Shown: piece after piece, positions 9,222-17,713 of the stretch | Layout: each line of letters starts with the position of its first letter | How positions within the stretch are numbered: position 1 is the stretch's first letter | Source: Eremococcus coleocola DSM 15696 | GTDB lineage: Bacteria > Bacillota > Bacilli > Lactobacillales > Aerococcaceae | Assembly: GCF_000428865.1 (NCBI RefSeq) | Contig: NZ_KE386807.1 | Coordinates: 25,234-89,233 of the forward strand | Length of the DNA stretch: 64,000 nucleotides | Direction of reading: 5' to 3' | The notes under the pieces: generated by a model | Told to the model about the DNA's origin: nothing | The model's input: only the letters and a program-made list of their open reading frames with translations | Databases searched by the model: none | Position numbers and translations under genes: made by a program

Positions 9222-10745
9222 CTATTTTTTGAAAAATCCAGTGATGCCGCGGGTAATCATTTTCCCTAATTCCCGTCCAACTGAAGACATCATATTCTTA
9301 GTAAACCGGTCCATTTCTGAATCAGTCCGACGACTAGATGTCTTATTCTTTTTAATTTGTTTAGCTAATTCAGCTTCTAGTTCTTTGATTCGGGCATTAC
9401 TTTCAGAAGTATTTGCTTGGTCGAGCTTACTTTCAGCTTGAGTTTGAACATCTTTTAAATTATCCTCGGAAGCCGCGACAACTTTAGCCAATTGTTCATG
9501 GGCTGATTCACGGTTGACTGCTTCTTGATATTTCGCTAATAAAGAAGATTGGTTCATGATAGATAACTTAACTTGAGGGTCAATTAAGCCTACTTTACTC
9601 TTTGGCGGATAAATCATCACTGCTTGAGCATAAGACGGTGTGCCATCTTCTTGAAGCGTAGACACCACCGCTTGGCCTGTTTGTAATTCTTGGATGACTT
9701 TTTCTAAATCCATATCAGCAGCTTGTCGGAATCCCTGAGCCGCTGCCGCAACATTCTTTAACTCTTTAGGCGTATAGGCTCTTAAGCCATGTTGAATCCG
9801 ATTACCAAGTTGATTAGCTACTTGGTCAGGAATATCAGTGGGATTTTGGGTAATAAAGAATACCCCTACCCCTTTAGAACGAATTAAACGAACCGTTAAT
9901 TCGATTTGATCTAACAGGACCTTAGGTGTCCCATCAAACAAGACATGGGCTTCATCGAAGAAGAAGACTAACTTAGGTTTTTCTAGGTCCCCTACTTCTG
10001 GTAAATTTTCAAATAGATCAGAGAGAATAGCTAAAAGCACCGTAGCGTACATCAAAGGATACCGGTAAAGTTGCTCAGCCATTAAGACATTAATCATACC
10101 TCTACCATCTTGATCAAATCGCATAAAGTCTTCAATTTCCAGGCTAGGCTCACCAAAAAAATTACCTGCACCTTGTTCCTCTAATACTAATAAAGACCGG
10201 AGAATTACTCCAATTGAAGCAGAAGAGATATTGCCATAATGACCAGATAGATCTTTAGCGTGTTGACCTACGTAATTAATCATGGCTCGTAAATCAAGTA
10301 AATCAATCAGTAATAGACCTTCAGCATCCGCAACCGAAAATACAACATTTAAAATACCCGTTTGGGTATCATTTAAACCTAAGAGGCGGGCTAATAGAAT
10401 TGGACCCATAGCAGAAACTGTCATTCTTAACGGAATACCTGTTTGACCGAGGATATCCCAAAGTTCAAGTGTAAATTTACTCGGATCATAATCTTCATAA
10501 TGAGTTGCTTCTAATCGTTCTTGTAAATTATCTGAATTATTTGCTTCAGCAAGCGAAGCTAGGTCCCCTTTTATATCTGATAAAAAAACGGGTACCCCGG
10601 CTTGACTTAATTGTTCAGCAATTACCTTAAGCGTCACAGTTTTACCGGTTCCAGTAGCTCCAGCAATTAAACCATGACGATTTAACTTATCTAAACATAG
10701 ATTAGCTGGCGTGGATCCATAACCAAAGGTAATTTCTTGGCTCAT
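9222..10745 (-). CDS. HerA-like DNA-translocase-type ATPase (DUF853 family)
   Basis: Hexameric FtsK/HerA-clade ATPase. Walker A is GATGTGKT (29-36) and Walker B is LVFFFDEAHVLF (about 260). An arginine-containing sensor region lies downstream, and a Lys/Glu-rich predicted coiled coil covers the last 80 residues. I use the ATG at 10743-10745, because the strong GGAGGAGAAGG lies just before it; the upstream in-frame GTG at 10763 overlaps that site. 507 residues is the usual size for this branch, which is found stand-alone in many bacteria with unknown function, unlike archaeal HerA that works with NurA. First gene of the operon with lepB and mscS, which gives no clear functional clue. Confidence 0.85.
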   Translation of the reverse strand: MSQEITFGYGSTPANLCLDKLNRHGLIAGATGTGKTVTLKVIAEQLSQAGVPVFLSDIKGDLASLAEANNSDNLQERLEATHYEDYDPSKFTLELWDILGQTGIPLRMTVSAMGPILLARLLGLNDTQTGILNVVFSVADAEGLLLIDLLDLRAMINYVGQHAKDLSGHYGNISSASIGVILRSLLVLEEQGAGNFFGEPSLEIEDFMRFDQDGRGMINVLMAEQLYRYPLMYATVLLAILSDLFENLPEVGDLEKPKLVFFFDEAHVLFDGTPKVLLDQIELTVRLIRSKGVGVFFITQNPTDIPDQVANQLGNRIQHGLRAYTPKELKNVAAAAQGFRQAADMDLEKVIQELQTGQAVVSTLQEDGTPSYAQAVMIYPPKSKVGLIDPQVKLSIMNQSSLLAKYQEAVNRESAHEQLAKVVAASEDNLKDVQTQAESKLDQANTSESNARIKELEAELAKQIKKNKTSSRRTDSEMDRFTKNMMSSVGRELGKMITRGITGFFKK

Positions 10746-10854
10746 TCCTTCTCCTCCATTCACTGTCTACTGCCTTTATTTTATCACTTGTTTGGCTAAT
10801 ATTCTATTTTTAAAAAATGAAAAATATAAGAATAAAGCGATTAAATTCTATGAT

Positions 10855-10886
10855 ACAAAAAAAGAACTGAGTCAACACTCAGTTCT
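10855..10886 (-). terminator. Terminator of the pflB-pflA unit
   Basis: A perfect 10-bp stem (10863-10872 with 10877-10886), a 4-nt loop and seven T on the minus strand, 8 nt after the pflA stop. Confidence 0.93.
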
Positions 10887-10894
10887 AGAAACAA

Positions 10895-11665
10895 TCAATC
10901 AGTCAAATACCGGGTATAATCAGCTGTACGAAGCAGACGATTGGCATTTTCAACCCGTTCTGCTGTAGGGGGTTCCACCCCTTTTAAGCGATAAGGATAA
11001 CCCAAGGCTTCATACTTGTAAACCCCCATCTTATGATAAGGTAATACTTCAAATTTATGAACATTTCCCAAAGTAGCCACAAAATCGCCTAGGCGTTGTA
11101 AATACTCATCGTAATCAGTTCGTGTCGGTACAAGAACATGTCTCACCCAAATGGCTTTATCGATTGAGGCTAAATATTCAGCCATTTCCAAGATATTTTG
11201 ATTACGGACTCCTGTTAATTTACGGTGTCCCACTGGATCAATATGTTTTATATCAAATAAAACTAAATCAGTGTACTTCATCAATTCTTGGAACTTAGAA
11301 AAGAAAGGATCTTCTTTTGTAAATGGCCCACCACAGGTATCTAAAGTAGTATTTACACCATGCTCTTTGCAAATCTTGAAATATTCAATTAGAAAATCAA
11401 TTTGGAGCATTGGTTCTCCACCTGACACGGTTACACCACCTTTTTCACCCCAAAAAGCCCGATATTTTATTGCTTCATCGAATAACTGTTGAGCAGTATA
11501 TTCATGTCCGCCAAAGGTATTCCAAGTATCAGGATTGTGGCAAAATTCGCAGCGTAAACGACAACCTTGCATAAAGGTCACAAAACGAATGCCTGGGCCA
11601 TCAACTGAGCCAAAACTTTCTGTTGAGTGAATATTACCAATGACAGGTGTTTTTACTTCGGTCAT
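10895..11665 (-). CDS. pflA: Pyruvate formate-lyase activating enzyme (radical SAM)
   Basis: Uses a [4Fe-4S] cluster and S-adenosylmethionine to install the glycyl radical on PflB. The cluster motif CxxxCxxC is seen in GCRLRCEFCHNPD near residue 35, followed by the SAM-binding GGEPML region. Start: a GTG at 11669-11671 is only two bases from AAAGAGG, so the ATG at 11663-11665 (8-nt spacing) is preferred, giving 256 residues. It lies 31 bp downstream of pflB with no terminator between, so it is expressed with its substrate enzyme. Confidence 0.95.
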   Translation of the reverse strand: MTEVKTPVIGNIHSTESFGSVDGPGIRFVTFMQGCRLRCEFCHNPDTWNTFGGHEYTAQQLFDEAIKYRAFWGEKGGVTVSGGEPMLQIDFLIEYFKICKEHGVNTTLDTCGGPFTKEDPFFSKFQELMKYTDLVLFDIKHIDPVGHRKLTGVRNQNILEMAEYLASIDKAIWVRHVLVPTRTDYDEYLQRLGDFVATLGNVHKFEVLPYHKMGVYKYEALGYPYRLKGVEPPTAERVENANRLLRTADYTRYLTD

Positions 11666-11696
11666 TGCCACAACCTCTTTCTACTTGGATTAAATA

Positions 11697-13925
11697 TTAC
11701 ATTGAAGAATGCATTGTACGATTAATTACATCCATTTGTTGTTCACGGGTCAACTTAATAAAGTTAACAGCGTAACCAGATACCCGAATCGTTAATTGAG
11801 GGTAGTTTTCTGGGTGATCCATGGCATCTAATAAGGTGTCACGGTTGAAGACGTTGACGTTTAAATGGTGACCACCTTCAACAGAGTAACCATCTAGCAT
11901 AGAAACTAAGTTAGTCTTTTGAACTTCTTCTTCTTTACCTAAAGCCTTAGGAATGATTGAGAAGGTATTAGAAATTCCATCAAGTGAGTAATCATAAGGT
12001 ACTTTAGCCACAGATAATAGTGAAGCTAGCGCACCATGGGTATCACGGCCATGCATTGGGTTAGCGCCTGGCGCAAATGGAGCACCGGCACGACGACCAT
12101 CAGGAGTATTACCTGTTTTTTTACCGTAAACCACATTAGAAGTAATCGTAAGGATTGAAGTGGTATGAATTGCGTTACGATAAGTTTTATGTTTCTTAAC
12201 CATTGACATGAATTTCTTCAATAAGTCAACCCCAATTTGGTCAGCCCGATCATCGTTATTACCGTATTTAGGGAATTCGCCTTCAATTTCAAAGTCAACA
12301 ACTAAACCATTTTCATCACGGATCGTTTTAACCTTAGCATACTTGATGGCTGATAATGAGTCGATAGCTACTGAGAAACCAGCAATACCAGTTGCCATAG
12401 TCCGTTTGATATTAGTATCCTGTAAAGCCATTTCAATAGATTCATATGAGTATTTATCATGTGAATAGTGGATAACATTTAAAGTATTGATGTATAGTCC
12501 AGCTAACCATTCTAGCATTTGATCGTATTTAGCTACGACTTCGTCATAATCTAAGTATTCTGAGTCAATACCTTGATATTGAGGTCCTACTTGAGTTTTA
12601 AGACGTTCGTCAACTCCACCATTGATAGCGTAAAGCAAAGCTTTGGCTAAGTTAGCACGGGCACCGAAGAATTGCATTTGTTTACCAATTTCCATGGCAG
12701 AAACACAACAAGCAATACCATAATCATCGCCCCAATGTGGACGCATAACTTCATCATTTTCATATTGGATAGCTGAAGTTTCGATTGAAATTTTAGCAGC
12801 ATAACGTTTGAAGTTTTCAGTTAAACGTGGTGACCAAAGCACTGTTAAGTTTGGTTCTGGTGCAGGTCCTAAGTTAGTTAAAGTATGTAAGAAACGGAAT
12901 GAATTCTTAGTAACTAACGGACGACCATCTAAGCCAACCCCAGCAATTGATTCAGTTACCCAAGTTGGGTCGCCAGAGAATAATTCATTATATTCTTGAG
13001 TACGAGCAAATTTAACTAAACGTAATTTCATTACGAAATGGTCAACAATTTCTTGAGCTTCTTGTTCAGTCAAAGTACCTTCTTCTAGGTCACGTTGAAT
13101 ATAAATATCCAAGAAAGTAGAAGTACGTCCAAGTGACATAGCCGCACCATTTTGTTGTTTAATAGCTGCTAAATAACCTAAGTATAACCATTGGAAGGCT
13201 TCTTTAGCATTATTAGCTGGTCTTGATAAATCAAAACCATAGATGTTACCTAATTCTTTTAATTCATCTAAAGCACGATATTGTTCTGAGACTTCTTCAC
13301 GAAGACGCATCACATCTTCTGCCATATTTCCATCACCAATATTTGCGAAGTCTTTTGATTTTTCTTCTTTTAGACGGTCAATACCATATAAAGCCACCCG
13401 ACGGTAGTCTCCGATAATACGACCACGGCCATAAGCATCTGGTAGACCAGTAATGATGGCAGCGTGACGTGCTTTACGCATTTCCGGGGTATAAATATCA
13501 AATACTGCTTGGTTATGAGTTTTACGGTAATCAGTAAAGATATGTTTTACTTCTTCATCAATTTCATAACCATAAGATTTAGCAGCATCTACAGACATCC
13601 GGATACCACCAAATGGTTGTAATGAACGTTTGAACGGTTTGTCAGTTTGTACCCCAACAATTTTTTCTTTATCTTTATCAAGATAACCTGCTTCATGAGA
13701 AGTAATTGTTGAAACAATCTTTGTATCTAAGTCTAATACACCACCTGCATCACGTTCTTGTTTGGTCAAGTCCATCACTTGATCCCATAACTCAACTGTT
13801 GCTTGGGTTGGTGTTTCTAAGAAACTTTCGTCACCTTCATATAAAGTGTAGTTTTTTTGAATAAAGTCACGTACATTAATTTCTTCTCTCCAAGTTTTAC
13901 CTTGGAATCCTCTCCATTGCTCCAT
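11697..13925 (-). CDS. pflB: Formate acetyltransferase (pyruvate formate-lyase)
   Basis: Anaerobic cleavage of pyruvate plus CoA to acetyl-CoA and formate by a glycyl-radical mechanism. The adjacent active cysteines are seen in GIACCVSAM (near residue 405). The C-terminal radical glycine is in RVSGYAVNF (near 718). Start: ATG at 13923-13925 lies 8 nt behind GGAGG (MEQWRGFQ), giving 742 residues, as in streptococcal and lactobacillar Pfl; an upstream in-frame start at 13970 would add 15 untypical residues and has no good site. Transcribed with pflA. The upstream region carries a sigma-A promoter and a perfect cre match. It is the oxygen-sensitive counterpart of pyruvate oxidase at 3202-4977. 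Confidence 0.96.
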   Translation of the reverse strand: MEQWRGFQGKTWREEINVRDFIQKNYTLYEGDESFLETPTQATVELWDQVMDLTKQERDAGGVLDLDTKIVSTITSHEAGYLDKDKEKIVGVQTDKPFKRSLQPFGGIRMSVDAAKSYGYEIDEEVKHIFTDYRKTHNQAVFDIYTPEMRKARHAAIITGLPDAYGRGRIIGDYRRVALYGIDRLKEEKSKDFANIGDGNMAEDVMRLREEVSEQYRALDELKELGNIYGFDLSRPANNAKEAFQWLYLGYLAAIKQQNGAAMSLGRTSTFLDIYIQRDLEEGTLTEQEAQEIVDHFVMKLRLVKFARTQEYNELFSGDPTWVTESIAGVGLDGRPLVTKNSFRFLHTLTNLGPAPEPNLTVLWSPRLTENFKRYAAKISIETSAIQYENDEVMRPHWGDDYGIACCVSAMEIGKQMQFFGARANLAKALLYAINGGVDERLKTQVGPQYQGIDSEYLDYDEVVAKYDQMLEWLAGLYINTLNVIHYSHDKYSYESIEMALQDTNIKRTMATGIAGFSVAIDSLSAIKYAKVKTIRDENGLVVDFEIEGEFPKYGNNDDRADQIGVDLLKKFMSMVKKHKTYRNAIHTTSILTITSNVVYGKKTGNTPDGRRAGAPFAPGANPMHGRDTHGALASLLSVAKVPYDYSLDGISNTFSIIPKALGKEEEVQKTNLVSMLDGYSVEGGHHLNVNVFNRDTLLDAMDHPENYPQLTIRVSGYAVNFIKLTREQQMDVINRTMHSSM

Positions 13926-13976
13926 ACAATGCACCTCCAAATTTTTTATCAATTGTGAATTGCTTATCATGATTCT

Positions 13977-14005
13977 ATTTTAAATGATACAGAATTAAAT
14001 TTCAA
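13977..14005 (-). promoter_or_regulatory. Promoter of pflBA
   Basis: Minus-strand TTGAAA (14000-14005), a 17-nt spacer and TAAAAT (13977-13982), 51 nt before the pflB ATG. Confidence 0.75.
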
Positions 14006-14055
14006 GTGTTACAGTTAAAAAAGTTGCATATTTCATAAAAGGCTTAAAATTAATA

Positions 14056-14070
14056 ATGAAAACGAAGTCA
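14056..14070. promoter_or_regulatory. cre site (CcpA operator) upstream of pflB
   Basis: The plus strand reads ATGAAAACGAAGTCA, matching all constrained positions of the cre consensus WTGNAANCGNWNNCA. It lies about 50 bp upstream of the pfl -35 box. pfl is a known CcpA-dependent gene in several Lactobacillales; the sign of control here is not determined. Confidence 0.7.
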
Positions 14071-14078
14071 CAATTTTC

Positions 14079-14094
14079 ATAACAAAACTGTTAT
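14079..14094. promoter_or_regulatory. Inverted repeat upstream of pflB, possible operator
   Basis: ATAACA-N4-TGTTAT, a perfect 6-bp inverted repeat, 9 bp from the cre site. It does not fit the FNR or Rex consensus well. The regulator is unknown. Confidence 0.35.
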
Positions 14095-14138
14095 AGTATA
14101 TTTTAGGCTTGTGAATTAAATAAATAATTATAAAATGT

Positions 14139-14196
14139 AAATAAAAAAGAAGCAAACAAGAAGCTGAAAATTTATAATTTCCGCTTTGTCTGCTCT
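14139..14196 (-). terminator. Terminator of the 14228-14668 gene
   Basis: A long imperfect hairpin (arms about 14146-14165 and 14175-14196), followed on the minus strand by CTTTTTTATTT. Confidence 0.6.
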
Positions 14197-14227
14197 TTCT
14201 AGTCACTAATTATTAAACAGTTTTGCT

Positions 14228-14668
14228 TTAAGCGTATACTTCATCCACATTATGTTTTTCATCAACCACAATAAATAACCGTTTATCTGCACTAACTTTA
14301 GCAGACATGAAGATATTTTCAGTACCGCCCTCTTCGTTGGTTGCGAATGGGAAATAAACTAATTCAGGATCACGATTATCCCAATCAAGGGTAATCCATT
14401 CAATGTCACGATTCTTGACCACTGTTTCAAAAATCCCAACTTCTAACGAACCTTTATTAATATCATTTGTTTCGATGGTATCAGCTTCTGGTAAAATTTC
14501 AATTTTTAGTCCTTGAGCTGGGTGAATTTCGATAATGTCTCCACCGTTGATGCGGCCAACACTGGTAGAAATACGACGGATCCATAAGTCGCCAATGTGT
14601 TTAACATCTACTTTCCAATCGCCACCATTATGAAAATGAAATTTTAAAGATTTTAAGTTTGCAGTCAT
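14228..14668 (-). CDS. Conserved hypothetical protein, 146 aa
   Basis: I do not recognise this family. It is an acidic, probably beta-rich soluble protein without signal peptide or membrane segment. Features are a His/Trp-rich N-terminus (FHFHNGGDWKVD), a middle of short hydrophobic strands, and a C-terminal FIVVDEKHNVDEVYA. The start ATG follows AGAGGAA. A promoter-like TTAACA-17-TAAACT lies just upstream (minus strand, about 14707-14735), and a terminator follows, so it is a single-gene unit. Confidence 0.8.
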   Translation of the reverse strand: MTANLKSLKFHFHNGGDWKVDVKHIGDLWIRRISTSVGRINGGDIIEIHPAQGLKIEILPEADTIETNDINKGSLEVGIFETVVKNRDIEWITLDWDNRDPELVYFPFATNEEGGTENIFMSAKVSADKRLFIVVDEKHNVDEVYA

Positions 14669-14769
14669 GAAAATTCCTCTTTTCTATTTATTCGATATAA
14701 TTAGTTTACCATGAATTTTATGATTTGTTAATGGTATCACATAATTTTCTGAAAATGTTTTCAATAAAC

Positions 14770-15117
14770 TTAATCTGCTACACCTAAAGCAATTTTACCA
14801 AAACGACTAATTCGGTCCATCGTCCACATAGGATGGAAAGTCAACTGAAAGTCTACGGCTTCAATTTCATCAATTTCTGAAAGTACATAACGAATATCAT
14901 TTTCTAGATAATCAACAAGCGGACAACCCGGTGTGGTTAAAGTCATAAGCATAGTGCATAAGCCTTTGTCATCTAAACCAATTTCATAGACTAAACCTAG
15001 ATTAACAATATCAATTCCCAATTCCGGGTCAATGACCCGATACAATTGATTCACAAAATCTTCCCGCAGGCTTACGGCACGGTCTTTCCAAACAACACCA
15101 TATTCTTTTTCTTCCAT
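14770..15117 (-). CDS. MIP18/DUF59-family Fe-S assembly protein (SufT/PaaD-like)
   Basis: Small protein of the DUF59 family, whose members (SufT, bacterial PaaD-like, eukaryotic CIA2) help mature Fe-S proteins. Diagnostic motifs are DPELGIDIVNLGLVY and the Cys in TTPGCPL. Start: ATG at 15115-15117 behind AGAGGTGA, giving 115 residues; the in-frame TTG at 15136 would put the ribosome site inside the gene. No suf genes are visible nearby. An accessory role in Fe-S maturation is inferred from the family only. Confidence 0.85.
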   Translation of the reverse strand: MEEKEYGVVWKDRAVSLREDFVNQLYRVIDPELGIDIVNLGLVYEIGLDDKGLCTMLMTLTTPGCPLVDYLENDIRYVLSEIDEIEAVDFQLTFHPMWTMDRISRFGKIALGVAD

Positions 15118-15161
15118 TATGTCACCTCTTTTAATCAAATACTATTTTAGCAAATTAAAAT

Positions 15162-15188
15162 AAGACTCGCAAAATTTCTGAGAGTCTT
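15162..15188 (-). terminator. Possible terminator behind the broken GNAT copy
   Basis: A 7-bp stem AAGACTC/GAGTCTT with a 13-nt loop; on the minus strand it is followed by ATTTTAATTTG. Weak. Confidence 0.45.
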
Positions 15189-15194
15189 GTTAAC

Positions 15195-15493
15195 TTATCT
15201 AGATTCTTGACTATCTTCTAGTGGCCACCTCCGGGCATCATCCTCATCGAGGTCATATTTGATTCTAAGCTTGCGGTCAGTTAAGACTTTCTTGTCCATT
15301 TGAACATGAATAAAGCCAAGCACTTGCCCACTAGCTTCATTCTGGTAAACATAAATAAAATGGTGGCCCCTATCCTGGCTTAATTTTTCAATTTGTCTAC
15401 TAACTAAATCAAGACTAGCATCATAACCAAGGGCTATATCACAGATATGGCTGATTGATGCGCCTTTCTAATTTTGGCTATTGTTACTTGCAT
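15195..15493 (-). pseudogene. Broken GNAT acetyltransferase, partial duplicate of the 15992-16432 gene
   Basis: The frame starts with ATG at 15491-15493 (MQVTIAKIRKA, a GNAT-like first strand), only 5 bp behind the stop of the preceding acetyltransferase gene. It is then out of frame with what follows. Bases 15305-15462 are about 98 percent identical to 16246-16403, which encode residues 11-62 of the intact GNAT gene (same frame, ICDIALGYDASLD and on). Beyond that block the frame continues into an unrelated, highly charged tail ending at TAA 15195. The gene therefore looks like a mosaic: an older GNAT start, a patch copied from its neighbour, and a foreign or degenerate C-terminus that lacks the acetyl-CoA binding half. 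It is very unlikely to be active. Confidence 0.75.
15305..15462. repeat. 158-bp direct repeat, copy A
   Basis: Direct repeat with copy B at 16246-16403 (offset 941 bp). I count three mismatches. Lies inside the broken GNAT copy. Confidence 0.9.
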
Positions 15494-15498
15494 GGTTC

Positions 15499-15939
15499 TC
15501 AGAAATCAAAAGAAAACTCCTCTTTAGCAGTTTTATGAAAGCCAAGAGCTTGGAACATGGCCTGACTTTGCTTATTAAAATTATAAATTTGAGCCTTAAC
15601 TGAACTTAAACCTTTTTCCTGTGCTCGCATCATGATGGCTGAGACGCATTTTCTTCCTAGATGCTTATTTTGAAATTCTTTACAAATCACAATGGCAATC
15701 TCATTCTCATCATAAAGTGAAATATCGCCAATTAATTGATCCTGAAATTTAATATAATAACACTCTCCGTGACTCGTTAAATAATTATACATAGCCTCTA
15801 ATCGTTCTAGTGAATATGGATAGTCGATATTATCAACTTGTTTACAAAGTTTCAAATCTTGGTACCAAGTTAGAGCCTGTTCAGGTGCGGAATAAAAAGG
15901 AATGAGGGAAAGATCTGGATTAATCCTAATGACTTCCAA
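15499..15939 (-). CDS. GNAT-family N-acetyltransferase
   Basis: Acetyl-CoA dependent acetyltransferase of the GNAT superfamily, 146 residues. The core is visible: a beta-4 strand (IGDISLYDENEIAIVI), then the acetyl-CoA loop in modified form (FQNKHLGRKCVSAIMMRA) and the C-terminal strand with NKQSQAMFQALGF. The first 60 residues form a variable acceptor part. It is the middle of three consecutive GNAT-type genes or gene remnants on the minus strand, and the broken copy follows 5 bp behind. Substrate unknown. Confidence 0.85.
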   Translation of the reverse strand: MEVIRINPDLSLIPFYSAPEQALTWYQDLKLCKQVDNIDYPYSLERLEAMYNYLTSHGECYYIKFQDQLIGDISLYDENEIAIVICKEFQNKHLGRKCVSAIMMRAQEKGLSSVKAQIYNFNKQSQAMFQALGFHKTAKEEFSFDF

Positions 15940-15991
15940 ATTAATTCACCCTTTCTAGTTTAATTATTCACTTTTAAATATTAATTAAAAC

Positions 15992-16432
15992 TTATTCTTG
16001 AAAAATCTTAATAAAACGTTTTTGAGTTTTGTCACAAATATAACCTAAGTGTTCATAGAATTGATGAGCTTTAAGACGTTTACTTGCAGAATTTAGACGG
16101 ATAAATTGGATTTGTTTAGTCACTGCTTCTTGCTCAAGAACTTGTAAAAGTTGCTTTCCGATCCCCTGCCCTTGGTATTTAGGATCTACCGCCAAACCTA
16201 AAATATTTAAACCTTGGTCAGAATATAAGCTCTCGTAGAGTTCAGCATGAATAAAGCCAAGCACTTGCCCACAAGCTTCATTCTGGTAAACATAAATAAA
16301 ATGGTGGCCCCTATCCTGGCTTAATTTTTCAATTTGTCTACTAACTAAATCAAGACTAGCATCATAACCAAGGGCTATATCACAGATATGACGGATTGAT
16401 GCGGCATCGCTTGTTCTTATCTCTCTAATCAA
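15992..16432 (-). CDS. GNAT-family N-acetyltransferase (RimI-like)
   Basis: 146-residue acetyltransferase with complete fold: an N-terminal strand IREIRTSDAASI, a pantetheine-binding LGLAVDPKYQGQGIGKQLL (the Q/R-x-x-G-x-A motif near residue 85) and the C-terminal SKRLKAHQFYEHLGY. The start is TTG at 16430-16432 with GGAG 9 nt upstream; no other start is suitable. Its codons 11-62 are the donor of the 158-bp patch found in the broken neighbour. Acceptor substrate (small molecule or protein N-terminus) cannot be told. Confidence 0.85.
   Translation of the reverse strand: MIREIRTSDAASIRHICDIALGYDASLDLVSRQIEKLSQDRGHHFIYVYQNEACGQVLGFIHAELYESLYSDQGLNILGLAVDPKYQGQGIGKQLLQVLEQEAVTKQIQFIRLNSASKRLKAHQFYEHLGYICDKTQKRFIKIFQE
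16246..16403. repeat. 158-bp direct repeat, copy B
   Basis: Partner of copy A at 15305-15462, lying within the intact GNAT gene. Confidence 0.9.
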
Positions 16433-16590
16433 TTTATATCACTCCAGCCTACTTCAATATAATTATAGCAAATATTAGTCTAATCTAAGCAAAAGATTAG
16501 CGGACTCAATCATATTTTTTCTTAAAAATTCAATTTAAAAATAAGATTTATCTCAAAAATTGATTAAAAATTTGAAATATAATTATTTTT

Positions 16591-16640
16591 TTGGAAAAAA
16601 GCTGTCAATCCTTTTGAAAATACTAGGGATTGGCAGCTTT
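16591..16640 (-). terminator. Terminator of the DMT transporter gene
   Basis: A 14-bp stem with one mismatch (16598-16611 with 16627-16640), followed on the minus strand by T6; 24 nt after the stop codon. Confidence 0.9.
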
Positions 16641-16663
16641 TTCTTATTCAAACTGATAATAAT

Positions 16664-17575
16664 TTACTTTTCAAAATTAATATTTGCTGTATAAACACCA
16701 ATTAGTATAATGATGGCTCCAAGAATCTGAAATATGGAAAAGCTTTCACCTAAAATTAAGTTGCCAGCAAGAATTGAAACCACTGTCGAAATTCCAACAA
16801 AAGATGAGGTCCGATTGACACCAATTTTGGAAATTGCATAATTTGACAAGAGAAAGGCGCCAATGGAACAAGCAAACCCTTGATAAATAACCGCCAGTGA
16901 AAAAGTATGATCCTTAAATGGAATCATTAGAAGACTGCTTAACTGACCTTGCCATAAAGCCTCGCCTAGGGCTAAAGAACTGAAACAAAGGGCTCCCATT
17001 AATAGCATGATATAAGTAATTTCTACATCTGAGTAGCCTACAGCTTTTTCAACAAAAACACTATACAAGGCATAGGCCAGGACTCCCATTAATAAAAAAC
17101 TATATCCTATAATTGATAAACTAGAGGAAAGTCCCAAAGCAGCTATGGTTAACAGCACCCCAAATAAAGTGGTTAAAATACCTATTATCTGAAATTTACT
17201 TGGTATCTCTTTCAAGATGAGCGAGGAACAAATTAGAGAAGCAATTGGGATACACGCTAAGAAAATACCACTTTCAGAAGCAGTGGTATGATTAATCCCC
17301 ACCGTTTCCCCCAAAAAATAGAGACAAGGACTAAAGATTGAAACTGAAAGTAAGGGCTTTAACTTTTTACCTTTCAGATTTACTTTGATGAAGCCGAACA
17401 TAACCATTAAGGTCATTATGAAGAAAGCTAACACAAAGCGCCAACCTAATAGAGCCAAGGCAGTGGCTGATCCTGTAGCGGATTTGGTAAACAGATAGGA
17501 CAAGCCAAACAGACTTTCACAGCAAATAGCCGCCAAAGAACCGCGCCATAAATTATTACTTGCTTTTAGTTCCAT
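16664..17575 (-). CDS. EamA/DMT-superfamily transporter
   Basis: Ten-helix drug/metabolite transporter built from two EamA repeats. The first repeat ends near GVLLTIAALGLSSSL, and the second ends with the typical helix LGAIIILIGVYTANI. Start: the ATG at 17573-17575 stands 6 nt behind AGGTGGGG, while the in-frame GTG at 17585 overlaps that site, giving 303 residues. Gene stands alone with its own terminator. Family members export amino acids, nucleosides or other metabolites; the substrate here is unknown. Confidence 0.85.
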   Translation of the reverse strand: MELKASNNLWRGSLAAICCESLFGLSYLFTKSATGSATALALLGWRFVLAFFIMTLMVMFGFIKVNLKGKKLKPLLSVSIFSPCLYFLGETVGINHTTASESGIFLACIPIASLICSSLILKEIPSKFQIIGILTTLFGVLLTIAALGLSSSLSIIGYSFLLMGVLAYALYSVFVEKAVGYSDVEITYIMLLMGALCFSSLALGEALWQGQLSSLLMIPFKDHTFSLAVIYQGFACSIGAFLLSNYAISKIGVNRTSSFVGISTVVSILAGNLILGESFSIFQILGAIIILIGVYTANINFEK

Positions 17576-17680
17576 TAATGTCCCCACCTATTTAGATTGA
17601 TAACATTTTTATTATACAAGAGAATGTTCTTGTATAACAGCATCTCCGCTTAAAATTATCTTTGTAAATATAATTTTATA

Positions 17681-17706
17681 TAAAAAAACACCTACTAAAG
17701 TAGGTG
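17681..17706 (-). terminator. Terminator of the tRNA-editing protein gene
   Basis: A perfect 8-bp stem CACCTACT/AGTAGGTG with a 2-base loop and T7 on the minus strand, 8 nt behind the stop. Confidence 0.9.
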
Positions 17707-17713
17707 CTCAACT

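Noticed and set aside
14751-14764. Palindrome TGAAAATGTTTTCA resembling a cre site
   Set aside because: The central CG, which is the most conserved part of cre, is TG here; the position between two genes does not demand a regulator. Kept only as a weak possibility.
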